NCBI GenBank assembly: GCA_945860425.1
Contig: CAMAQU010000138.1
Coordinates: 1 to 5,146, forward strand
Source of the DNA: Sphingomonas paucimobilis
GTDB lineage: Bacteria > Pseudomonadota > Alphaproteobacteria > Sphingomonadales > Sphingomonadaceae
Length of the DNA: 5,146 bases
Reading direction: 5' to 3'
In this document: positions 1-5,146 of the stretch, piece by piece
How positions within the stretch are numbered: position 1 is the first letter of the stretch
Layout of the letters: every line of letters starts with the position of its first letter
Translations under genes and position numbers: made by a program
Notes under the pieces: generated by a model
Told to the model about the DNA's origin: nothing
The model's input: only the letters and a program-made list of their open reading frames with translations
Databases searched by the model: none

Positions 1-580
1 CTGGTGTTAAATAGGCATTGCGGGAGGAGAGGGCGAGGCCATCTTCCTCACGCTGGGTGGGAAAGCCGACAATGTCGATATCCATATCAAGGTCTGCGAC
101 CATCCGCCGGATGATGGCCAGTTGCTGCCAGTCCTTCTCCCCAAAAATGGCAAGGTCTGGCCGCACCTGATTCAACAGCTTTGCAACGACAATGGCAACG
201 CCATCAAAATGGCCGGGCCGGGCCGCACCGCAGAGCTGGTCTGGCAAATCGGCAATGCGGATATGGGTGGCAAAGCCATCTGGGTAAACTTCATCGACGC
301 TGGGCATCCAGAGCAGGTCAACGCCGGCTGCTTCCAGCTTGGCTGAGTCGGCTTCTGTCCGGCGGGGGTAAGCCTCAAAATCTTCATTTGGTCCGAACTG
401 GCGTGGGTTGACGAAGATAGAGACGGCAACGCGATCCGCCCGCCGCTTTGCCTCTGCCACCAAAGCCAAATGGCCGTCATGCAGCGCACCCATTGTCGGC
501 ACGAGCGCCACTGTCTCTCCCCGGGCACGCAAGCCCTTCAGAGCATCTTTCAATGTGGCGCGATCATGGATGGTTTGCAC
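1..580 (-). CDS. panC: Pantothenate synthetase (pantoate--beta-alanine ligase), 3' end outside window
   Basis: PanC condenses D-pantoate with beta-alanine, using ATP through a pantoyl-adenylate, to make pantothenate, the precursor of coenzyme A; it is cytoplasmic. The reading frame gives 193 codons from a GTG at 580. Visible family motifs are PTMGALHDGH at residues 28-37 (the HIGH-type nucleotide-binding signature), FVNPRQFGPNEDF at 56-68, GEKDWQQL at 147-154, and DGLALSSRN at 180-188 (the KMSKS-equivalent region). The family is usually about 280 residues, so roughly the last third lies beyond base 1. The GTG start is chosen because the protein then opens VQTIHD, where PanC proteins normally begin, and AGGA (590-587) sits six bases upstream. 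The frame stays open upstream to an ATG at 664, which would add 28 atypical residues. It is divergent from mipZ. All key motifs seen are intact. Confidence 0.96.
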   Translation of the reverse strand, partial: MQTIHDRATLKDALKGLRARGETVALVPTMGALHDGHLALVAEAKRRADRVAVSIFVNPRQFGPNEDFEAYPRRTEADSAKLEAAGVDLLWMPSVDEVYPDGFATHIRIADLPDQLCGAARPGHFDGVAIVVAKLLNQVRPDLAIFGEKDWQQLAIIRRMVADLDMDIDIVGFPTQREEDGLALSSRNAYLTP

Positions 581-586
581 GGCTGT

Positions 587-591
587 TCCTG
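587..591 (-). promoter_or_regulatory. Ribosome binding site of panC
   Basis: Read on the minus strand this is CAGGA, six bases before the GTG at 580. It supports the GTG start over the in-frame ATG at 664, which would be 28 codons longer. Confidence 0.55.
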
Positions 592-635
592 CACGGTTAG
601 GAAGGGTTGCTGCCTCTAGCGATGCTGGGGGCCGC

Positions 636-640
636 GAATC
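636..640. promoter_or_regulatory. GANTC site (GAATC) in the panC/mipZ divergent spacer, possible CcrM methylation site
   Basis: GAATC lies 22 bases before the mipZ ATG. GANTC is the target of the alphaproteobacterial cell-cycle methyltransferase CcrM. I count nine GANTC sites in the window by eye (169, 345, 636, 1525, 2756, 3182, 3542, 4989, 5122), and only this one lies in a spacer between genes. In Caulobacter, mipZ transcription is known to be activated by CcrM methylation. That the site works this way here is inference. No clear -35/-10 pair was recognised in the spacer. Confidence 0.4.
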
Positions 641-662
641 AAGGAAGGATAGCACCAAGTCC

Positions 663-1463
663 ATGTCCGGGGAAAAGCCGCACATCATCGTCTTCGCCAA
701 TGAAAAGGGCGGTTCCGGCAAATCGACCACGGCGGTGCACACCGCCGTTGCCCTTTCCGTTTCCGGCCATCAAGTGGCAGCGCTTGATCTCGACACTCGG
801 CAAAAGACATTGGCCCGCTATCTTGAAAATCGCGAAGCCACGGTGCGCAGGCGCGGCGCCACGCTGGATGTGCCGCGCTATGCGGTGCTTGACCAGATGA
901 CTGAAGAGGCGCTGGACGCGACCATTGCCGCCCTTGGGGCCGGGCAAGATTTCCTGATCATCGACACGCCGGGCCGGGATGATCCGGTAGCCCGGGCTGC
1001 TATTGCCCGCGCCGATACAATTGTGACGCCGATTAATGACAGCTTTGTCGATCTCGACCTGATTGGGCAGGTTGATGCCGAAAGCTTTCGGGTCAGCAAG
1101 CCGAGCTTTTACGCCGAATTAATTTGGGATTTGCGCAAGGTGCGCGCGCAGACGGATGGCGCAACGGTCGACTGGGTGGTGCTGCGCAATCGCCTGCAGC
1201 ATCTGGACGCGCATAATATGCGCCGGGTCGGGGCGGCCCTTACTGAATTGTCAAAGCGCGTCGGCTTTCGCACGGTGCCGGGCCTCAGTGAGCGGGTGAT
1301 TTATCGGGAGCTTTTTCCCAAAGGCCTGACATTGCTCGACAAGAAGGAATTGGGGGGCTTCTCCGTCAGTCATGTCGCCGCGCGGCAGGAATTGCGGGAA
1401 ATGATTTCCGCCTTCGCCTTGCCGACGAACGAAGCAACTCAGAGGGAATTGGCCTTTTTATGA
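663..1463 (+). CDS. mipZ: MipZ, ParA-type ATPase that positions the division site
   Basis: MipZ is a ParA/MinD-superfamily ATPase. In alphaproteobacteria it forms a gradient from the ParB-bound chromosome origins at the poles and inhibits FtsZ polymerisation, so the division ring forms near midcell. The 266-residue protein has the deviant Walker A motif KGGSGKST at 15-22 (signature lysine K15), ALDLD at 40-44 (D44 matches the hydrolysis residue D42 of Caulobacter MipZ), and Walker B FLIIDTPG at 97-104. It also has the MipZ-specific blocks TPINDSFVD, DWVVLRNR and VIYRELFPKGLTLLD, which separate it from chromosomal ParA and MinD. The frame is open upstream to 408, but that part runs antisense through panC and reads as shadow. 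The ATG at 663 puts the Walker motif at the normal distance, with AAGGAAGGA at 641-649 as a somewhat distant ribosome site. Its stop overlaps the next gene by ATGA. Confidence 0.95.
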   Translation: MSGEKPHIIVFANEKGGSGKSTTAVHTAVALSVSGHQVAALDLDTRQKTLARYLENREATVRRRGATLDVPRYAVLDQMTEEALDATIAALGAGQDFLIIDTPGRDDPVARAAIARADTIVTPINDSFVDLDLIGQVDAESFRVSKPSFYAELIWDLRKVRAQTDGATVDWVVLRNRLQHLDAHNMRRVGAALTELSKRVGFRTVPGLSERVIYRELFPKGLTLLDKKELGGFSVSHVAARQELREMISAFALPTNEATQRELAFL

Positions 1464-1720
1464 TCAAGTTTCTGCTTTTTGTCGCTGTCGTTGGGATCAT
1501 CATCTGGGCCTGGCGGGGGGCTTTGACTCCAAAGGGCAATATGACCGTGGAAGAGGCCGCCCGACTTTTGGGTGTGGATGAGGCGGCGGATGCCGCAACC
1601 ATTGCCGACGCCCATCGTCGCTTGATCCAAAAAGTGCACCCCGATGCCGGTGGTAGTGCCGATCTGGCCGCGCAAGTGAACCAAGCGCGTGATGTTCTGC
1701 TGGCGCGGATAGAGCGTTAA
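1460..1720 (+). CDS. Small membrane-anchored J-domain (DnaJ/Tim14-like) protein
   Basis: An 86-residue protein with one N-terminal hydrophobic helix (residues 2-18, FLLFVAVVGIIIWAW) followed by a short J domain. The HPD triad that stimulates Hsp70 ATPase activity is intact at 60-62, preceded by a helix ending HRRLIQKV and followed by QVNQARDVL. One membrane helix followed by a C-terminal J domain resembles Tim14/Pam18 of mitochondria and similar short alphaproteobacterial proteins. Its likely role is to recruit or stimulate DnaK at the inner membrane; the client is unknown. The ATG overlaps the mipZ stop (ATGA, 1460-1463), so it is probably translated by coupling; an upstream GAGGGA (1441-1446) is far from the start. 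The overlap suggests co-expression with mipZ but does not prove a role in division. There is no zinc-finger or C-terminal substrate domain, so it is not canonical DnaJ. Confidence 0.88.
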   Translation: MIKFLLFVAVVGIIIWAWRGALTPKGNMTVEEAARLLGVDEAADAATIADAHRRLIQKVHPDAGGSADLAAQVNQARDVLLARIER

Positions 1721-1745
1721 CCTCGCTCATCTCCTTTTCCCCTTT

Positions 1746-1789
1746 AGCGCATTGATTTGCCCCTTGGCCTTGGGCAAGGGGAGCGCATT
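1746..1789. repeat. GC-rich hairpin flanked by two AGCGCATT direct repeats in the J-protein/pgmG spacer
   Basis: CCCCTTG (1760-1766) and CAAGGGG (1775-1781) form a perfect 7-bp stem with an 8-base loop. AGCGCATT occurs on both sides, at 1746-1753 and 1782-1789. No T-run follows on either strand, so it is not a classical intrinsic terminator. It could slow or partly end transcription from mipZ, shape the pgmG leader, or be chance. The 93-base spacer shows no convincing -35/-10 pair. Confidence 0.4.
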
Positions 1790-1813
1790 ACCAGAAAATA
1801 GGGCATTATCGGC

Positions 1814-3199
1814 ATGGCGCATCAATTTCACTCCACGTCTCTGCGGGAATATGACATTCGCGGCGTTGTCGGCTCGACGCTGACTGAAGATGATGCTTGG
1901 GCAATTGGCCGCAGCTTTGCGACCATTGTCCGCCGTGCAGGCGGCAAGACCGTGGCCGTGGGCTATGATGGGCGTTTATCCTCGCCCATGCTTGAAGCCG
2001 CCCTGATCCGTGGATTGACGGAAACGGGCGCCGATGTGGTGCGCGTTGGCCTAGGGCCAACCCCCATGCTCTATTATGCTGAGGCCGTATTGGATGAGGT
2101 CGATGGCGGAATTCAGATAACTGGCAGCCATAATCCCCCCGACTATAATGGCTTCAAGATGGTCCACCGCTCTGGGCCGTTTTTCGGCAGCGATATTCAG
2201 AAAATTGGCGCTTTGGCCGCCGCTGGAGATTGGGAAAGCGGGCAGGGCCATGTCCGGGATCACGCGATTTTCGACCAATATGTCGACCGACTGGTTGAGG
2301 GGTTTTCCGGGCAAGCCTTCCGCATCGGCTGGGACGCCGGAAATGGCGCTGGGGGGGAAGTCCTCCAGGCGCTCGTCAAGCGTCTGCCGGGCGAACATCA
2401 TCTGTTGTTTGCAGATATTGATGGCACGTTTCCCAATCATCACCCTGACCCTACGGTTGAGGCCAATCTTGTCGATTTACGCCGTCTCGTCGCGGACAAG
2501 AAGCTCGATTTCGGAGTGGCTTTTGATGGCGATGCCGACCGCGTTGGCGCGATTGATGGGGAAGGCCGTGTGGTTTGGGGGGATCAGCTTCTCTCCATAT
2601 TGGCGGAACCTGTTTTGAAGGAACTGCCGGGGTCCACGATCATCGCCGATGTGAAGGCAAGCCAAGCCCTATATGATCGCATCGCAGAATTGGGCGGAAC
2701 GCCCTTGATGTGGAAGACGGGCCATAGCCTGATCAAGGCGAAGATGAAGGAAGTGGACTCCCCTCTCGCAGGGGAAATGTCCGGCCATATCTTCTTCAAG
2801 CACCGCTGGTACGGCTTTGACGATGCCATTTATGCCGCCATCCGCTTGATCGAGGCAGTCAGCGAATTGGGCGGCTCCTTAACGGCGCTCCGATCTGCCA
2901 TGCCCGCGATGATCAACACGCCCGAATTGCGCTTTCAGGTCGATGAAAGCCGCAAATTCGCGGTGGTTGATGAAGTGCTCGCTCGGCTCGAAGCCGAAGG
3001 GGCCGATGTCAACCGGACTGATGGCGCGCGTGTGAATACAGCGGACGGATGGTGGCTGCTGCGCGCCTCAAATACGCAAGATGTGTTGGTCGCACGCGCA
3101 GAAGCCAAGGATGAGGCGGGGCTTGCCCGTCTGATGGCGCAGATTGATGACCAATTGGCGGCGTCAGGATTGGTGCGGGGCGAATCCGTCGCGCATTAA
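1814..3199 (+). CDS. pgmG: Phosphoglucomutase/phosphomannomutase (PgmG-like)
   Basis: This 461-residue enzyme of the alpha-D-phosphohexomutase family interconverts the 1- and 6-phosphates of glucose and mannose through a phosphoserine and a bisphosphate intermediate. It supplies sugar nucleotides for lipopolysaccharide, capsule or sphingan-type exopolysaccharide. All four active-site loops are present: TGSHNP at 103-108 with the phosphorylated S105, the metal-binding DGDADR at 238-243, the sugar-binding GEMSGH at 320-325, and the phosphate-binding RASNT at 417-421. Length matches bacterial AlgC/PgmG enzymes. The start fits the family (LREYDIRG at residues 10-17) and has only a weak AGGG (1800-1803), ten bases upstream. 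It follows the J-protein gene by 93 bases on the same strand; whether it has its own promoter is unclear. Its TAA overlaps the stop of the convergent methyltransferase gene. Dual specificity is inferred from family; substrate preference cannot be read here. Confidence 0.95.
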   Translation: MAHQFHSTSLREYDIRGVVGSTLTEDDAWAIGRSFATIVRRAGGKTVAVGYDGRLSSPMLEAALIRGLTETGADVVRVGLGPTPMLYYAEAVLDEVDGGIQITGSHNPPDYNGFKMVHRSGPFFGSDIQKIGALAAAGDWESGQGHVRDHAIFDQYVDRLVEGFSGQAFRIGWDAGNGAGGEVLQALVKRLPGEHHLLFADIDGTFPNHHPDPTVEANLVDLRRLVADKKLDFGVAFDGDADRVGAIDGEGRVVWGDQLLSILAEPVLKELPGSTIIADVKASQALYDRIAELGGTPLMWKTGHSLIKAKMKEVDSPLAGEMSGHIFFKHRWYGFDDAIYAAIRLIEAVSELGGSLTALRSAMPAMINTPELRFQVDESRKFAVVDEVLARLEAEGADVNRTDGARVNTADGWWLLRASNTQDVLVARAEAKDEAGLARLMAQIDDQLAASGLVRGESVAH

Positions 3200-3888
3200 A
3201 TCACGCGCGCCGGGCGTTGGGTCACGTCTGAAGCCAGGGCGGCGATGCGCGGCCGGACGATGCCAATGCCCAAATTGCCCTGCCCATAATCGGCGACCAG
3301 CTCTTCTGTGTCATGCGCAACCTTCAGTTCATCCCAAAATCGGTGCACCTCAATTTCCGGGTCGAAGCGATTGGGGATGACATCGTGCAGCGCAATAAAG
3401 CCGTCCGCGGCCAATAGGGGCGAATAGAGCGTGTAATCGCGTCTTACACCCTCATAGCTATGATCCGCATCGATCATGAGAACATCGATCCGCCGCCCAT
3501 TGAGGAGCCGTTCAATCGTGCGGCGCGTCTGATCCAGATGGGAATCGGCGCGCACCAGATGGAGCTTCTGCCCGGCTTTTGCGAATTTGCGATACAGGCC
3601 TTCCTTCCACCTTGGGTAGCCGCCGCCATTGTGGCCATAGGGCAAATCAAGGCTGATGATCGTCGCATTTTCGGCCGCATGTTGGCAGAACAGAAAGAGC
3701 GTGCCCCCCTTTGCTGTCCCGATTTCGACAATGACTTGCGGCCTTTTGGCCCGCACGCGCTTCATCAGTTCGCTGATTTCCCAAGGGTTTTGCAGCGGGC
3801 GGATCGCGCCGCCGCTTTCGGTCATGGTGAAGGTCACCAGCTTATCGGTGTCGCTGGAAAAGGCCCGTTCTCCCAGCAATTTCGACAT
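3196..3888 (-). CDS. SAM-dependent methyltransferase, CmcI/Methyltransf_24-like; catalytic part (gene appears frameshifted)
   Basis: A 230-residue stretch from an in-frame ATG at 3888. It has the Rossmann-type SAM-binding core: VIVEIGTAKGGTLFLF (residues 52-67, motif I, glycine-rich), IISLDLPYG (78-86, acidic end of strand 2), VLMIDADHSYEGV (136-148) and GFIALHDV (163-170). The DADHSYEGVRRDY block and terminal HDV resemble the CmcI/cephalosporin-hydroxylase-like and Methyltransf_24 families, which often modify sugars or small molecules; the substrate is unknown. The ATG at 3888 is probably not the real start: it lacks a good ribosome site, and a plausible N-terminus with a strong site lies upstream in another frame (separate entry). 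Restoring one base would give about 273 residues. The same frame is open to 4083, but residues encoded above 3888 are rich in His, Pro, Gln and Cys and look spurious. Its stop overlaps that of pgmG. Confidence 0.8.
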   Translation of the reverse strand: MSKLLGERAFSSDTDKLVTFTMTESGGAIRPLQNPWEISELMKRVRAKRPQVIVEIGTAKGGTLFLFCQHAAENATIISLDLPYGHNGGGYPRWKEGLYRKFAKAGQKLHLVRADSHLDQTRRTIERLLNGRRIDVLMIDADHSYEGVRRDYTLYSPLLAADGFIALHDVIPNRFDPEIEVHRFWDELKVAHDTEELVADYGQGNLGIGIVRPRIAALASDVTQRPARVI

Positions 3889-4016
3889 GCGCCCGGCCCC
3901 ATCCAATCGCGCAGATTTTTGATCTGATAGTTGAGATAGGCAAGGCGGTTGATGAACGTGACGGCTCTGCCCTCGCGCCGCATCTGCCGCAGTCGGGTTT
4001 TCAGGGATGCCAGCAT
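3889..4016 (-). pseudogene. Frame-shifted 5' part of the methyltransferase gene
   Basis: From ATG at 4016 the minus strand encodes MLASLKTRLRQMRREGR, then VTFINRLAYLNYQIKNLRDWMGPG, a basic, sensible N-terminus with aliphatic/aromatic heptads. GGAGGA (4026-4021) lies four bases before the ATG, the best ribosome site in the window. This frame enters junk (GACRNCWENGPFPATPISW) and stops at 3834, while the catalytic frame begins just as this one loses sense. The 128 bases are 42 codons plus two, so one missing base would join the parts. The run GGGG (3900-3897, minus strand) is a natural place for a lost G, giving DWMGAGRMSKLLGE. This may be a sequencing error in a homopolymer or a genuine inactivating mutation; the sequence alone cannot decide. 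Confidence 0.65.
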
Positions 4017-4020
4017 GCGT

Positions 4021-4026
4021 TCCTCC
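4021..4026 (-). promoter_or_regulatory. Strong ribosome binding site of the methyltransferase gene
   Basis: Minus strand GGAGGA, four bases before the ATG at 4016. It identifies the original start of the methyltransferase gene and hence exposes the frame break downstream. Confidence 0.65.
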
Positions 4027-4093
4027 GAAGGGATGATCCACCCCAGAGCTAACACAGCCGCGCTTTAGGCCCTCGTGAAACATTGGTCATCTT

Positions 4094-4119
4094 GGCTGCG
4101 TCAGCCGTCCCCTTTTTTT
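4094..4119 (+). other. Short hairpin followed by T-run in the methyltransferase/helicase divergent spacer
   Basis: GGCTG (4094-4098) and CAGCC (4102-4106) form a 5-bp stem with a 3-base loop. After GTCCCC comes a run of seven T (4113-4119). It resembles a weak plus-strand terminator, but no plus-strand gene ends nearby, and the six-base gap before the T-run is unfavourable. The 140-base spacer (4017-4156) should hold promoters for both divergent genes; I could not identify a convincing -35/-10 pair. Confidence 0.2.
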
Positions 4120-4156
4120 GCTGGAGTTACGGGGCCTCGCCAGTGCACATGGGCCT

Positions 4157-5146
4157 GTGCCCACTTTGCCCGCCCCGATTGACCAATGGTTTGCCGCCCG
4201 CGGGTGGCAGCCCCGGCGCTATCAGCTGGATATGCTGGATGCCTATCAACAGGGCGAACATGCCCTGCTGGTGGCCCCCACAGGCGCGGGCAAGACGCTC
4301 GCTGGGTTTCTGGCAACGCTAGCGGATTTGGCGCTGTCGCCGTCTGAGGGGCTGCACACGCTCTACATTTCCCCGCTCAAGGCCTTGGCCGTGGATGTGA
4401 AGCGCAATCTGCTTCAGCCGATTGAAGAAATTGGCCTGAACATTCGGGTTGAAACCCGCACAGGCGATACGCCGTCGGATCGTAAAGCCCGCCAGCGCGC
4501 CCGACCGCCGCATATTCTGCTCACAACGCCGGAAAGCCTCAGCCTGCTTCTATCCTACCCGGAAAGTGCGGAGATGTTCGCCGGGCTGAAGCGCGTGATT
4601 ATTGATGAAGTCCACGCCTTTGCGACCGGCAAACGGGGCGATCTTCTGACATTGGCGCTCGCCAGACTGCAGGCCATCGCCCCCCAAATGCGCCGAGCGG
4701 CCTTGTCTGCGACGGTGGCAGATCCGGAGCTCTATTTGGACTGGCTCTCCCCAGCGCGACAATCCGTGCGGTTGGTCATTGGGGATCCGGGCGCGCCGCC
4801 TGCGCTGAGCATTTTGGTGCCGGAAGATCGCGTGCCTTGGGCCGGGCATAGTGGTGCCTATGCCGTGCCGCAGGTGATGGCAGAGATTGAAGCGCACCAG
4901 ACGACCTTGATCTTCTGTAACACGCGCGGCCTGTGTGAGCTGATCTTTCAAGAATTATGGCGCGCCAATGTGCAGAAGCTGCCCATAGGAATCCATCATG
5001 GCAGCCTTGATATTGAGGCGCGGCGCAAGGTGGAAAATGCCATGGCGCAGGGGCAATTGCGCGCCCTTGTGGCCACCGCCAGTCTCGACCTCGGTGTGGA
5101 TTGGGGCAATGTCGATTGCGTGATTCAGATGGGCGCGCCCAAAGGA
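4157..5146 (+). CDS. Ligase-associated DEXH-box (Lhr-like) DNA helicase, N-terminal part
   Basis: An ATP-driven superfamily 2 helicase of the Lhr type; the closest match I recognise is the bacterial ligase-associated DNA-damage-response DEXH helicase, usually encoded near an ATP-dependent DNA ligase and a metallo-nuclease. Numbered from GTG 4157, visible motifs are: RRYQLDML (20-27, Q-motif region), Walker A APTGAGKT (40-47), SPLKAL (72-77, motif Ia), TTPESL (123-128, motif Ib), DEVH (150-153, motif II), SAT (184-186, motif III), LIFCNTR (251-257, motif IV), HHGSL (280-284), and VATASLDLGVDWG (305-317, motif V). Frame runs unbroken for 330 codons to the window edge; motif VI and the C-terminal domains lie beyond. 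The start is uncertain: GTG 4157 gives VPTLPAPIDQWFAARGW, matching the family's usual beginning, but has no clear ribosome site. TTG at 4166 or 4118 are alternatives. It is divergent from the methyltransferase gene. Confidence 0.93.
   Translation, partial: MPTLPAPIDQWFAARGWQPRRYQLDMLDAYQQGEHALLVAPTGAGKTLAGFLATLADLALSPSEGLHTLYISPLKALAVDVKRNLLQPIEEIGLNIRVETRTGDTPSDRKARQRARPPHILLTTPESLSLLLSYPESAEMFAGLKRVIIDEVHAFATGKRGDLLTLALARLQAIAPQMRRAALSATVADPELYLDWLSPARQSVRLVIGDPGAPPALSILVPEDRVPWAGHSGAYAVPQVMAEIEAHQTTLIFCNTRGLCELIFQELWRANVQKLPIGIHHGSLDIEARRKVENAMAQGQLRALVATASLDLGVDWGNVDCVIQMGAPKG

Noticed and set aside
172..528. Minus-strand open frame of 118 codons inside panC
   Set aside because: It is an out-of-frame shadow of panC; the neighbouring minus frame carries all PanC motifs.
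577..596. Direct repeat GCACGG spaced by 14 bases at the panC start
   Set aside because: Six bases only, one copy overlapping the panC start codon; no other support for an operator.
408..662. Upstream extension of the mipZ frame to an ATG at 408
   Set aside because: It runs antisense through panC, is rich in Arg/Ser without any family resemblance, and would put the Walker A motif about 100 residues in rather than at 15.
2051..2443. Minus-strand open frame of 130 codons within pgmG
   Set aside because: Antisense to intact pgmG active-site regions; composition and lack of motifs fit a shadow.
3889..4083. Extension of the methyltransferase frame to an ATG at 4083
   Set aside because: The added 65 residues have unnatural composition, and the other minus frame over the same bases has a good ribosome site and sensible protein.
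4081..4188. Nine-base inverted repeat CATTGGTCA / TGACCAATG around the helicase start
   Set aside because: The arms are about 90 bases apart and one lies inside the helicase coding sequence; a match of this size at this spacing is expected by chance in 5 kb.
4550..4951. Minus-strand open frame of 133 codons within the helicase gene
   Set aside because: Rich in Arg, His, Gln and Pro, as expected for the antisense of a GC-rich gene; the sense frame carries clear helicase motifs.
1..5146. Mobile elements, CRISPR arrays, tRNA or rRNA genes, defence systems
   Set aside because: No terminal inverted repeats, spaced repeats, transposase, integrase or RNA-gene-like folds were recognised; all large stretches are filled by housekeeping genes.

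Overview
The window looks like ordinary chromosomal DNA from an alphaproteobacterium, most probably a sphingomonad (Sphingomonadales). The main evidence is a clear MipZ, the ParA-type division-site ATPase of alphaproteobacteria. It is followed by a small membrane-anchored J-domain protein and a PgmG-like phosphoglucomutase/phosphomannomutase. The DNA is GC-rich with matching codon use throughout. I see no insertion sequence, CRISPR array, tRNA, rRNA or phage gene. Taxonomy is inferred from protein resemblance, not from a search.

Layout: (1) 1-580, minus strand: 5' two thirds of panC (pantothenate synthetase), cut by the window edge. (2) 581-662: an 82-base divergent spacer with a GANTC site, a possible CcrM methylation target. 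(3) 663-1720, plus strand: mipZ and a J-domain gene overlapping by ATGA. (4) 1721-1813: spacer with a GC-rich hairpin between two AGCGCATT copies. (5) 1814-3199, plus strand: pgmG. (6) 3196-4016, minus strand: a SAM-dependent methyltransferase gene of the CmcI/Methyltransf_24 type. Its convincing start (strong Shine-Dalgarno, ATG at 4016) is in a different frame from its catalytic part, so it carries a frameshift near 3889-3905. Its stop codon overlaps that of pgmG tail to tail. (7) 4017-4156: divergent spacer. (8) 4157 to the window end, plus strand: N-terminal 330 codons of a ligase-associated DEXH-box (Lhr-like) helicase.

The genes are mostly housekeeping: pantothenate/CoA synthesis, placement of the division site, sugar-phosphate interconversion for surface polysaccharide, and DNA repair. 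The mipZ/J-domain pair is the only clear translationally coupled unit. I found no convincing previously undescribed system. The most useful observations are the methyltransferase frame break, the GANTC site upstream of mipZ, the coupling of mipZ to a membrane J-protein, and the 4-base stop-codon overlap between convergent genes.
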